Source of the DNA: Loktanella sp. SALINAS62
GTDB lineage: Bacteria; Pseudomonadota; Alphaproteobacteria; Rhodobacterales; Rhodobacteraceae
Length of the DNA: 35,873 nucleotides
Assembly (NCBI RefSeq): GCF_018263905.1
Contig: NZ_JAAFZU010000003.1
Span: forward strand, 1 to 35,873
Direction of reading: 5' to 3'
Positions 25,264-32,422 of the stretch are shown here, one piece after another. The notes below the pieces were generated by a model. That model was not told the DNA's origin, did no database searches, and saw only the letters and a program-made list of their open reading frames with translations. Numbering within the stretch: position 1 is the stretch's first letter; each line of letters starts with the position of its first letter. The translations under genes and the position numbers were made by a program.

Positions 25264-26635
25264 TTAACAGGGTGCTGAAGAAGTCAGCCCTCGACCCCGT
25301 TTGCGGAACATGATTCACCGTTTGGACGGCAAGGGTGGGGGTGATGATGCGCGGGACGGACGAGACGAGCGGGTCGCTGTTCAGCTATGTCGATTTGGAG
25401 GCTCGCATCCCCACGCGGCATCCTTTGCGCAAGATCCGGCAGGTGGTGAACGGCGCGCTGGCCAGCCTGGATGGCGAGTTCGAGGTGCTTTACACCGATT
25501 TCGGCCGCCCCTCGATCCCGCCGGAACGGCTGATCCGGGCCAGCCTGATCCAGATCCTGTTCTCCGTCCGGTCGGAACGGCAGTTGATGGAACAGATGCA
25601 ATATAACCTCTTGTTCCGCTGGTTTGTCGGTCTCGGGATCGATGATCCTGTCTGGGTGCCGACGGTCTTCACCAAGAACCGCGACCGGCTGCTGACCACC
25701 GAGATGTCTCGCAAGGTGATGGCGGCGATCCTGGCCCATAGCGAGGTCGCGCCGCTGTTGTCGGACGAGCACTTCTCGGTCGACGGCACACTGGTCAAGG
25801 CCTGGGCATCCATGAAGAGCTTACAGCCGAGGGCGGGGGACACGCCGCCCGATGACGATCCGGGCAGCCCGCTTGGACCCGATGCCACCGCCGAATTTGA
25901 AGCCCAAACGACTGAACTCGAGACCGACGCCATGCCCCGCTCCAGCCGCCAGAACCGCAATCCCGAAGTCGATTTCCGGGGCGAGAAGCGGTCCAATGCC
26001 ACCCATGCCTCGACCACCGACCCAGATGCGCGCCTTTACAAGAAATCCCCGGGCACCGGCGCGACGCTGTGCTTCATTGGCCATGCCCTGATGGAGAACC
26101 GCTCCGGTCTGATCGTGCAGGGCGACCTGACGCAGGCCGACGGCCATGCAGAACGGCGCGCCGCACTGGACATGATTCACCGCCACTCCCCCGGTTCGAC
26201 CCGACAGTTGACGCTGGGTGCCGACAAGGGCTTCGACGCCGCAGAGTTCGTCGCCGACCTGCGGCAAGCCTGCGTCACGCCCCATGTCGCGCAGAAATCG
26301 AGATATTCAGCGATCGACGGCCGCACGACCCGGCACGAGGGTTACGCCCTGTCGATCAAACACCGCAAACGGATCGAAGAGGCTTTCGGCTGGGCCAAAA
26401 CCGTCGGCGGAATGGCCCAGACCGTCTACCGCGGCATCGAGAGGGTGCGTTCCCGCTTCATCATGACGATGACCGCTAACAACCTCGCCCGACTGCCCCG
26501 GTTGCTGGCTGCGTGACGACGAGAGGTGGCGTCAGGCACCAGTGCCGCATGCGTCGACCAACCCGACGCTGAACACCGCCGCCCACACAAAACGGAAACT
26601 GTCCCGCATCGCGGACTTCTTCAGCAGCCTGTTAA
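25264..26635 (+). mobile_element. Complete IS5-family insertion sequence with TTAA target duplication
   Basis: The left end CAGGGTGCTGAAGAAGTC (25268-25285) is the inverted repeat of the right end GACTTCTTCAGCAGCCTG (26614-26631), with one mismatch. Both are flanked by TTAA (25264-25267 and 26632-26635), which fits the YTAR duplication of IS5-type elements. The element proper is 1364 bases. It carries one intact transposase gene. The target read TTCTTAAGAA, itself palindromic. The element lies between the kinase operon and the metallophosphoesterase gene and appears recent, since ends, duplication and gene are all intact. Confidence 0.88.
25344..26516 (+). CDS. IS5-family transposase
   Basis: This is a 390-residue DDE transposase. 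An N-terminal helical domain (H-P-L-R-K-I-R, about 30, and P-P-E-R-L-I-R-A-S-L-I-Q) precedes the catalytic core. The core has first Asp in H-F-S-V-D-G-T-L-V-K-A-W, a long insertion with G-E-K-R-S-N-A-T-H-A-S-T-T-D-P-D-A-R-L, second Asp in L-G-A-D-K-G-F-D, and Glu in R-I-E-E-A-F-G-W-A-K. It appears full length and active. The ATG at 25344 is eight bases after AAGGG; an upstream GTG at 25335 would add three residues. Confidence 0.93.
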   Translation: MMRGTDETSGSLFSYVDLEARIPTRHPLRKIRQVVNGALASLDGEFEVLYTDFGRPSIPPERLIRASLIQILFSVRSERQLMEQMQYNLLFRWFVGLGIDDPVWVPTVFTKNRDRLLTTEMSRKVMAAILAHSEVAPLLSDEHFSVDGTLVKAWASMKSLQPRAGDTPPDDDPGSPLGPDATAEFEAQTTELETDAMPRSSRQNRNPEVDFRGEKRSNATHASTTDPDARLYKKSPGTGATLCFIGHALMENRSGLIVQGDLTQADGHAERRAALDMIHRHSPGSTRQLTLGADKGFDAAEFVADLRQACVTPHVAQKSRYSAIDGRTTRHEGYALSIKHRKRIEEAFGWAKTVGGMAQTVYRGIERVRSRFIMTMTANNLARLPRLLAA

Positions 26636-26701
26636 GAACGTGCTGCGCATTTTCAGACTTATCAGCCAACCAATTCGAAGAGGTGAACTGACGTTGATTG
26701 C

Positions 26702-27610
26702 CTACGCGGCAAAGGTCGCGTTGATCTGCACCTGACAGCCGGTGGCGTCCGACCAGAACCGAGCCCAGCCGATCTGCGGGCGGGAGGCGGCCCCGGCGTC
26801 GAGGCAGATCGTGCGGTAGCCATCGATCCCGTCCATCTGGGTCAGCTCAGCTGTCGTCTCCGACAGGGATGTGCGGATGGCCGGCGTGTGTCCATGCACG
26901 ACGACCGTGGGCCCCTTGGTGTGCGTCCCGGTCCCATCCATGTCCCAGCCGCGATCCCACGTGGTGAATTCGTGTCGGATCGTTGCCCAATGCAGATCAT
27001 TCATCAGCCGCGAACGATCGAGGAATGTTCGCGGGTCTTGGTCTGGATCGAGACCGGCATGGACGAACATCAGGTCGCCCATGCAAACATGCGATGGCGC
27101 AACATCAATCGATAGGACCCATTCAGCCGGGAAGGCATTGCGTAGCTTTGACAGGGCAGTCCGCCAAGGCATGGAGGTCCAGTCCGGGTCGAGTTCCGTC
27201 ATGACAGCCTTGCCGCCGTTGCCCAGCCAAAGGTCGGGATCGCAACCGTTCAGGACCTCCAGCAGCATCAGTTCATGATTGCCGGGCAAAAGGACGACAT
27301 CGTCAGCCTCGGTGAACGTCGCCGTCCGCATCGCCAGATCTACCGCGCCGACACTGTCCGGCCCGCGGTCGATCAGATCGCCGAGGAACACGACCACGCG
27401 CCGCGTGGCGGCCATACGGGGCAATTCAGCAACCTCGGACAGCGTCGCTGCCAGCACGGCGGCCTGGCCGTGCACATCCCCGATGGCGAAAACTTCGAGG
27501 CCTGGATCAATGGACCCCGGCAGCGAGCGACTGGAAAGAGAAACCGTTGTCGTGTCCACGTCGGGGATCCTGTGCAATTGAGGTGACTTTAGCCTGTGTA
27601 GCGCATGCAT
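26702..27610 (-). CDS. Metallophosphoesterase, PP2A/diadenosine-tetraphosphatase-like
   Basis: This protein of up to 302 residues has all calcineurin-like metal motifs in order: G-D-V-H-G (about 45), G-D-L-I-D-R-G (about 77), G-N-H-E (about 110), a later H in F-V-H-A-G-L, and V-H-G-H-T-P (about 243). It should remove phosphate from phosphoproteins or nucleotides using two metal ions. The annotated ATG has no ribosome-binding site; a GTG at 27559 preceded by AGGA (eight bases) gives a 285-residue protein starting just before the first motif and may be the true start. It is downstream of the toxin gene on the same strand, after a 186-base gap with no gene. Confidence 0.88.
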   Translation of the reverse strand: MHALHRLKSPQLHRIPDVDTTTVSLSSRSLPGSIDPGLEVFAIGDVHGQAAVLAATLSEVAELPRMAATRRVVVFLGDLIDRGPDSVGAVDLAMRTATFTEADDVVLLPGNHELMLLEVLNGCDPDLWLGNGGKAVMTELDPDWTSMPWRTALSKLRNAFPAEWVLSIDVAPSHVCMGDLMFVHAGLDPDQDPRTFLDRSRLMNDLHWATIRHEFTTWDRGWDMDGTGTHTKGPTVVVHGHTPAIRTSLSETTAELTQMDGIDGYRTICLDAGAASRPQIGWARFWSDATGCQVQINATFAA

Positions 27611-27796
27611 GGATACAGTCTTGCCGCGATCTCGTCATGCGCCAAGTGGTGGGCGTCGTATCCAGATGCTGGACCCGTGTCGGATGACTATCGTGGGCTC
27701 ATTCCAACACAATGGCCAAGGACGCAATGTTGCAGCTATTCGCGGTCGACGCAGGACACGACACGCTTGGCAATGCCGAGCCTTGACCAGCCAACT

Positions 27797-28300
27797 CTAT
27801 GGGTTTCTGTGAAGCCTTGGATCAAGAGCGAAGCGCTCCTGCCGGACATCATCGAAATACCTCCGTGCGCGATCCGCGTCAAAAATCAGGTTCCAGCTGT
27901 GTCGAGAGACTGTCGATGGCAGCAGAGAAAATAGGTGATCCGTCAAAAGCTGATCACCGAACCCCTGCTGACCTGGTCCATGAGAACCTGGCACCAGCCA
28001 GTTGGGGTTGGGCACATCGTCAGGCTGAACCACATTGATGATAGCCGGGTCAATGATCCGTGCCGATGTGAGGATGTGAGCGGTGGTGTCCAGCACCTTG
28101 AAGCCCTTGTGGACGGCGACCTCGATGATGGCCGTCGAGGGATCCATCGACGCGTAGACGGCCCGTATTCCTGTTGAATTCCAGCGCCCTCCGACCCGGA
28201 AGGCACCCTCTCCGCTATCCCACGTTGCGGCGTGTCGTTCCTGGTCCAGGCGCCAGAACCGAAACTCTCCGCTGCCAAGAGGCGGCGGGAGTGGCGTCAC
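27797..28300 (-). CDS. RES-domain toxin of a RES-Xre toxin-antitoxin system
   Basis: This 167-residue RES toxin starts at a GTG that overlaps the antitoxin stop (GTGA), so the pair is translationally coupled. Features fit the family: R-F-W-R-L near residue 15, G-G-R-W-N-S-T-G (about 38-45) with the conserved Arg, A-V-Y-A-S with the conserved Tyr, and A-I-I-E-V with the conserved Glu. Characterised RES toxins destroy NAD+ (MbcT phosphorolyses it). A longer in-frame ATG at 28486 lies inside the antitoxin gene and is rejected. Confidence 0.88.
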   Translation of the reverse strand: MTPLPPPLGSGEFRFWRLDQERHAATWDSGEGAFRVGGRWNSTGIRAVYASMDPSTAIIEVAVHKGFKVLDTTAHILTSARIIDPAIINVVQPDDVPNPNWLVPGSHGPGQQGFGDQLLTDHLFSLLPSTVSRHSWNLIFDADRARRYFDDVRQERFALDPRLHRNP

Positions 28301-28791
28301 GTATAGACCCCATACTCCAGCCGGGTGAGATAATCCTCGACGGCTTCGGCGCCGGCAGAGGAAGCCAGCAGGTCGATCGGGCGGCGGTTGTCCAGACCGA
28401 TGGCAGGTGCCAGGATCCAGCTTTCTGCGGCCTCCTGAGTGCCCATGATGTCCGTTGCCTGTGCGATGATTTCGGCAAAACGCCATGCGCGGCTGCTTTG
28501 CTCGGTCGAAAGGGCCTTGTCAGGCGCGTCTGACTTGCGACGCTGCAGCGTGCGGATACTGATCCCGATTGCCTTGTTGAGGGCGTCTCCTGCAGACAGA
28601 AAGCGCACGCCTTCGACGAGGTGAAGCAGAGATTTCGAAGGTATACCTTCAACAATCAAATCGTGGGCATCCAGCGCTGTGCAGACTGACCTTTTCATGA
28701 TCCGATCGCCCCCGAGCAGTTTAAATGCCCTCATCGCATCGTTTTCGGATGCGGCCGGGATCGCCGACGAGTTTGCAGAAGCTGACGGCAT
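28297..28791 (-). CDS. Xre/MbcA/ParS-type antitoxin (DUF2384)
   Basis: This is a 164-residue antitoxin. An N-terminal helical Xre-like DNA-binding part (A-L-N-K-A-I-G-I-S-I-R-T-L-Q-R-R, about 72-87) is followed by the C-terminal DUF2384 toxin-binding region. The latter has E-S-W-I-L-A-P-A-I-G-L, R-R-P-I-D-L-L, G-A-E-A-V-E-D-Y-L and R-L-E-Y-G-V at the end. AGGGAGA seven bases upstream supports the ATG at 28791. It neutralises the RES toxin encoded next and probably represses the pair through the repeats at 28810-28858. Antitoxin first and toxin second is the usual order. Confidence 0.88.
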   Translation of the reverse strand: MPSASANSSAIPAASENDAMRAFKLLGGDRIMKRSVCTALDAHDLIVEGIPSKSLLHLVEGVRFLSAGDALNKAIGISIRTLQRRKSDAPDKALSTEQSSRAWRFAEIIAQATDIMGTQEAAESWILAPAIGLDNRRPIDLLASSAGAEAVEDYLTRLEYGVYT

Positions 28792-28809
28792 GGAAACGTC
28801 TCCCTGTGA

Positions 28810-28858
28810 CAGGTGTCGCTATACTTACGTCAGGTGTCGCAAAACTTCAAGAGCGACA
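28810..28858. promoter_or_regulatory. Repeated sites in the toxin-antitoxin promoter
   Basis: CAGGTGTCGC occurs at 28810-28819 and again at 28831-28840, exactly 21 bases apart (two helical turns), and the inverted half GCGACA lies at 28853-28858. On the minus strand TTGAAG, a 17-base spacer and TAAGTA form a possible promoter within the same stretch. This fits autoregulation by the antitoxin; binding is inferred. Confidence 0.5.
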
Positions 28859-29087
28859 ACGTCTTCCAACCGATTGTTTTCGGGTCGACGTCTGGGACGT
28901 CATGCGGTTCGATGACACTGCGGAACGTGGGGCGATCTTGCCGGTTAGTCCGCATTGGGGAGAGGTGGAACCTGAATGAGTTGGCTTGGATCAAGCCGTC
29001 ACTGCCAACTGAGCGACAGGAAATAGAAATCCAATGTCAAACGTGCTACCGTAATCTGTATGGCACCGTAACGAAGAGGATGCTTGC

Positions 29088-29432
29088 GTGATCGCTTCTG
29101 ACTTTATCACAATTGCCTATGCCGTTATATTCGTCGTCTCTGCCCTTATCTGCGCTTACGGTATCTATGATCAGATCAAGCTGGACCGTGCTGCAAGAGA
29201 CAGTCTTTTTAGCGACTTTGACGCATTGGCAGAGAACTGGAATAATTTCGATTACGCGTTGCCTGCGAAATCCACAACGTCTCATGACATGCATCGGCCT
29301 GTTGACAGGAATGCCAGTAAAACAGCGGCCAACAAAAAGGTTGATCGAAAAGCGCAGACCCGCACGAGGGCCTTCCGGCGCAGAGGATTGTCGTATACCG
29401 CAAAGCACTATCGTTACATGAGGAAGTCATAA
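29088..29432 (+). CDS. Small single-span membrane protein of unknown function
   Basis: This 114-residue product has one clear N-terminal membrane helix (about residues 6-27, I-A-Y-A-V-I-F-V-V-S-A-L-I-C-A-Y-G). An acidic/aromatic middle (F-D-A-L-A-E-N-W-N-N-F-D-Y) and a strongly basic C terminus follow. It starts at GTG with AGAGGA nine bases upstream. No family is recognised. It stands alone between the toxin-antitoxin promoter and the furanose importer. The strong hydrophobic segment and ribosome-binding site argue that it is real, but it could be a chance frame. Confidence 0.5.
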   Translation: MIASDFITIAYAVIFVVSALICAYGIYDQIKLDRAARDSLFSDFDALAENWNNFDYALPAKSTTSHDMHRPVDRNASKTAANKKVDRKAQTRTRAFRRRGLSYTAKHYRYMRKS

Positions 29433-29826
29433 CCTCAGGTGTTCAGTCCCGGCATCTCGTGGATCGGATTGCTCTCGATCCATGCGCAGCGTGCCAGTTT
29501 TGCACCTGCATCTTGTTGAGCCTGTGGATCGCCTTGATCCGGTGTGGCGAGGTGGGTGGTTCAGGTCCCTAAATTAAGCGTAGCGTCGCGCTAAACCCGT
29601 TTTTTTTGCGGAAAGCCGTTCAATGGCAGCTTCGGGCTTCCATAGATTCTGACACTGCGCAAATAGAGCGATTTCCGCCACGACCAGATACGTCGCGCAT
29701 CGGAGAGGCGTACACTTGAGCCATCTCGTTAGCTTGGGGCGCTATCAGCATTTCCATTCATTTCGCTACAATGCGAGGTGATCGCTGCCGTTAATCGGGC
29801 CGAAACCATGTCCTTCAAATACCTAC
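29433..29826. other. Intergenic region without a recognised gene
   Basis: No convincing coding frame, RNA gene or known mobile end is seen. It has a run of eight T at 29600-29607 preceded by a weak 4-base stem, and a partial match (AATGGCAGCTTCG near 29622) to the dispersed intergenic motif. A short minus-strand frame at about 29437-29560 without a start codon could be gene debris. Confidence 0.4.
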
Positions 29827-29856
29827 TTGAATAAAGTCATCCTATATGACTTTATC
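29827..29856 (+). promoter_or_regulatory. Probable promoter with embedded operator for the furanose importer
   Basis: ATAAAGTCAT-CCTAT-ATGACTTTAT (29831-29855) is a perfect inverted repeat with 10-base arms. It lies between a possible -35 (TTGAAT, 29827-29832) and -10 (TTTATC, 29851-29856) with an 18-base spacer, so a bound repressor would block RNA polymerase. The GntR protein at the operon's end is the obvious candidate ligand-responsive repressor. Confidence 0.65.
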
Positions 29857-29888
29857 GAATCAGGCTTCGGCCATCCAGGGAGGAAATC

Positions 29889-30833
29889 ATGAATAAATTA
29901 CTGCTCAGTGCAGCCATTGCTGCGCTCTCGACAGGTGCGTCTGCACAGACAATCGGGTTCTCGCAGATCGGGTCGGAATCCGGTTGGCGTGCCGCCGAAA
30001 CAACCGTCACCCGGCAAGAGGCCGAAGCGCGCGGCATTGACCTGCGTTTTTCGGACGCACAGCAGCGGCAGGAAAACCAGATCGCCGCGATCCGGTCATT
30101 TGTCGCCCAAGGCGTCGACGCCATCCTGCTGGCCCCCGTCGTGGCTACCGGCTGGGATTCGGTGCTCGAAGAAGCCAAGGAAGCCGAAATTCCGGTCGTC
30201 CTGCTGGACCGCCGCGTCGACAGCGCCGACGACCTGTATCTGACGGCTGTCGGGTCCGACCTTGTGCACGAAGGCGAAGTCGCCGGGCAGTGGCTGGTCG
30301 ACAACAAGCCAGAAGGCACCTGCCGCGTCGTGGAACTGCAAGGCACGACGGGATCGTCGCCCGCCATCGACCGCGCGACCGGTTTCCGCAATGCCATCGA
30401 AGGCAATGCCGAAATCGAAATTGCCCGCAGCCAGACCGGTGATTTCACCCGTTCCGGCGGCAAGGAAGTCATGGAAAGCTTCCTGCAGGCCGAAGGCGGC
30501 GGTGACGACATCTGTGCGCTTTATGCTCACAATGACGACATGGCCATTGGCGCCATTCAGGCGATTAAGGAAGCCGGGATCGATCCGGGCGACGACATCC
30601 TGATCGTGTCGATCGATGCCGTGCCCGACATCTTTCAGGCGATGGCCGCCGGCGATGCAAACGCCACGGTCGAGTTGACGCCGAACATGGCAGGCCCGGC
30701 CTTTGACGCGCTGGCCGCCTACATGGCCGACGGCACAGAGCCCGAAAAGTTCATCCAGACGGAATCCACGCTTTACACGCAGGACGACGATCCGATGGGC
30801 GAATACGAAGCCCGCAAGGATCTGGGCTACTGA
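29889..30833 (+). CDS. ytfQ: Furanose-binding periplasmic protein (YtfQ-like)
   Basis: This 314-residue binding protein closely follows E. coli YtfQ, the galactofuranose receptor. After a Sec signal (cleavage near A-S-A-Q-T, residue 20) it reads I-G-F-S-Q-I-G-S-E-S-G-W-R-A-A-E-T, then L-A-P-V-V-A-T-G-W. Next come V-V-E-L-Q-G-T-T-G-S-S-P-A-I-D-R, Y-A-H-N-D-D-M-A-I-G-A-I-Q-A-I-K-E-A-G and E-L-T-P-N-M-A-G-P-A-F-D-A-L. AGGGAGGAAATC precedes the ATG. The operon adds one ATPase and two permeases, as in ytfQRT-yjfF. Galactofuranose or a related furanose (arabinofuranose) is the likely ligand; exact specificity is inferred. Confidence 0.93.
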   Translation: MNKLLLSAAIAALSTGASAQTIGFSQIGSESGWRAAETTVTRQEAEARGIDLRFSDAQQRQENQIAAIRSFVAQGVDAILLAPVVATGWDSVLEEAKEAEIPVVLLDRRVDSADDLYLTAVGSDLVHEGEVAGQWLVDNKPEGTCRVVELQGTTGSSPAIDRATGFRNAIEGNAEIEIARSQTGDFTRSGGKEVMESFLQAEGGGDDICALYAHNDDMAIGAIQAIKEAGIDPGDDILIVSIDAVPDIFQAMAAGDANATVELTPNMAGPAFDALAAYMADGTEPEKFIQTESTLYTQDDDPMGEYEARKDLGY

Positions 30834-30866
30834 TCGCATCTCAGACACGGGCCTGACCGCCCGGAC

Positions 30867-30891
30867 GCGGCGCCCCCTGCCGGGGCGCCGC
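30867..30891 (+). promoter_or_regulatory. Stem-loop between ytfQ-like and ytfR-like genes
   Basis: GCGGCGCCCC (30867-30876) and GGGGCGCCGC (30882-30891) form a perfect 10-base GC-only stem with loop CTGCC. No T run follows and the ATPase ribosome-binding site (AAAGG) lies downstream. It matches the position of the hairpins in the other two importer operons and likely sets the ratio of binding protein to transporter. Confidence 0.6.
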
Positions 30892-30916
30892 ACCTCTCGA
30901 TTCAGAAAGGCACCGG

Positions 30917-32422
30917 ATGCTTCTGACCGTCCGCGATCTGACCAAGACATTCCCCGGCACCCGCGCGCTCGACAATATGCAGTTCGATCTTGCGGCCGGA
31001 GAGGTCCACGCGCTGCTGGGTGAAAACGGCGCGGGGAAATCCACGCTCATCAAATGCCTGACCGGCGTGCATGCCCGCGACAGCGGGCGGATCACACTGG
31101 ACGGGCAGCCGATCTCGCCGGGATCGACACATGACGCGCAGGAACTGGGCATCGGCACCGTCTACCAAGAGGTCAATCTGCTGCCCAACCTGACCGTCGC
31201 AGAAAACCTGACGTTCGGGCGCCAGCCCACGCGGTTCGGGCTGGTCTCAAGCCGCCGGATGCGCGCCGACGCCGAAGAGATGCTGGCCGGCTACGGGCTG
31301 GATCAGGTCAATGTAGGGCGCGAACTGGGCACTTATTCCGTCGCGGTCCAGCAGATCGTCGCCATCGCGCGCGCCGTGGCCCTGTCGGGCAAGGTCCTGA
31401 TCCTGGACGAACCGACTGCCAGTCTGGATGCGCGCGAAACCGAAACCCTGTTTGCAGTGGTGCGCAGCCTGCGCGACCGCGGGCTTGGCATCATCTTCAT
31501 TTCGCACTTCCTTGATCAGGTGTTTTCACTCAGCGACCGGCTGACGGTGCTGCGCAACGGCCAGCACATCGTGACAACCAACACGGCTGACACGAACCGG
31601 GTCGATCTGATCCACCACATGCTGGGCCACGAACTGGTCGAAGCCGAACAGCGCCATGTTGCGCGCACCGGCGGCGCGGAACTACTGACTTTCAAGGGGC
31701 TCGCCCACCGCAACAGGATCGAACCCTTCGATCTGAAGGTGCGCGCGGGCGAAGTCATCGGGCTGGCCGGGTTGCTGGGTGCCGGCCGCACCGAAACCGC
31801 CGATGTGCTGTTCGGCCGGACCCCCGCCGATCAGGGCACGGCCACCGACGAGAATGGCAAGCTGGACATCACCACGCCCCGCATGGCCATCGCCGCAGGC
31901 TTTGGTTACGCGCCAGAGGACCGCAAGACCGACGGGATCGTGGCGGATCTGTCGGTGCGCGAAAACATCGCATTGGCACTGCAGGCCCGCCGCGGATGGG
32001 CGCGCCCGATCCCGCAGGCCGAACAGAAGCGACTGGCCGACGACTATATCCGCAAGCTCGACATCCGCACATCCAGCGCGGAAAAGGCCGTGGGCGACCT
32101 GTCGGGCGGCAACCAGCAAAAGGTCGTTCTAGCCCGCTGGCTGGCGATGAACCCACGCTTTCTGATCCTGGACGAACCGACGCGCGGCATCGACGTCGGC
32201 GCCCATGCCGAAATCCTGCGGCTGATCGGCGATCTGACGGATCAGGGCATGTCGATCCTGCTGATCTCGTCGGAATTCGACGAACTGATGGCGGCCTCTG
32301 ACCGGATCATCGTGGTCCGCGACCGCAAGCATGTCTCTGAACTGGTCGGGGCAGAGATTGACACCGACCGCATCATCAACGCTATCGCCACACGCGGCGA
32401 CGCCGAAAGGGCCACGTCATGA
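30917..32422 (+). CDS. ytfR: Furanose ABC transporter ATP-binding protein (YtfR-like, two NBDs)
   Basis: This 501-residue double ATPase has a first half with Walker A G-E-N-G-A-G-K-S-T (about 37-45) and Walker B V-L-I-L-D-E-P-T-A-S-L-D. The second half has the degenerate P-loop G-L-L-G-A-G-R-T-E, signature L-S-G-G-N-Q-Q-K-V and L-I-L-D-E-P-T-R-G-I-D-V-G-A. This is the standard RbsA/YtfR pattern. It overlaps the next permease gene by four bases (ATGA). It drives import through the heterodimer of the two following permeases. Confidence 0.94.
   Translation: MLLTVRDLTKTFPGTRALDNMQFDLAAGEVHALLGENGAGKSTLIKCLTGVHARDSGRITLDGQPISPGSTHDAQELGIGTVYQEVNLLPNLTVAENLTFGRQPTRFGLVSSRRMRADAEEMLAGYGLDQVNVGRELGTYSVAVQQIVAIARAVALSGKVLILDEPTASLDARETETLFAVVRSLRDRGLGIIFISHFLDQVFSLSDRLTVLRNGQHIVTTNTADTNRVDLIHHMLGHELVEAEQRHVARTGGAELLTFKGLAHRNRIEPFDLKVRAGEVIGLAGLLGAGRTETADVLFGRTPADQGTATDENGKLDITTPRMAIAAGFGYAPEDRKTDGIVADLSVRENIALALQARRGWARPIPQAEQKRLADDYIRKLDIRTSSAEKAVGDLSGGNQQKVVLARWLAMNPRFLILDEPTRGIDVGAHAEILRLIGDLTDQGMSILLISSEFDELMAASDRIIVVRDRKHVSELVGAEIDTDRIINAIATRGDAERATS

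Noticed and set aside
28725-29091. Plus-strand frames upstream of the small membrane protein
   Set aside because: They cover the antitoxin start and its promoter repeats and show no family features.
29437-29560. Minus-strand frame ending A-W-I-E-S-N-P-I-H-E-M-P-G-L-N-T
   Set aside because: It looks protein-like but has no start codon and no recognised homologue; at best gene debris.
29577-29607. Run of eight T as a rho-independent terminator
   Set aside because: The preceding stem is only four base pairs and seven bases away from the T run.
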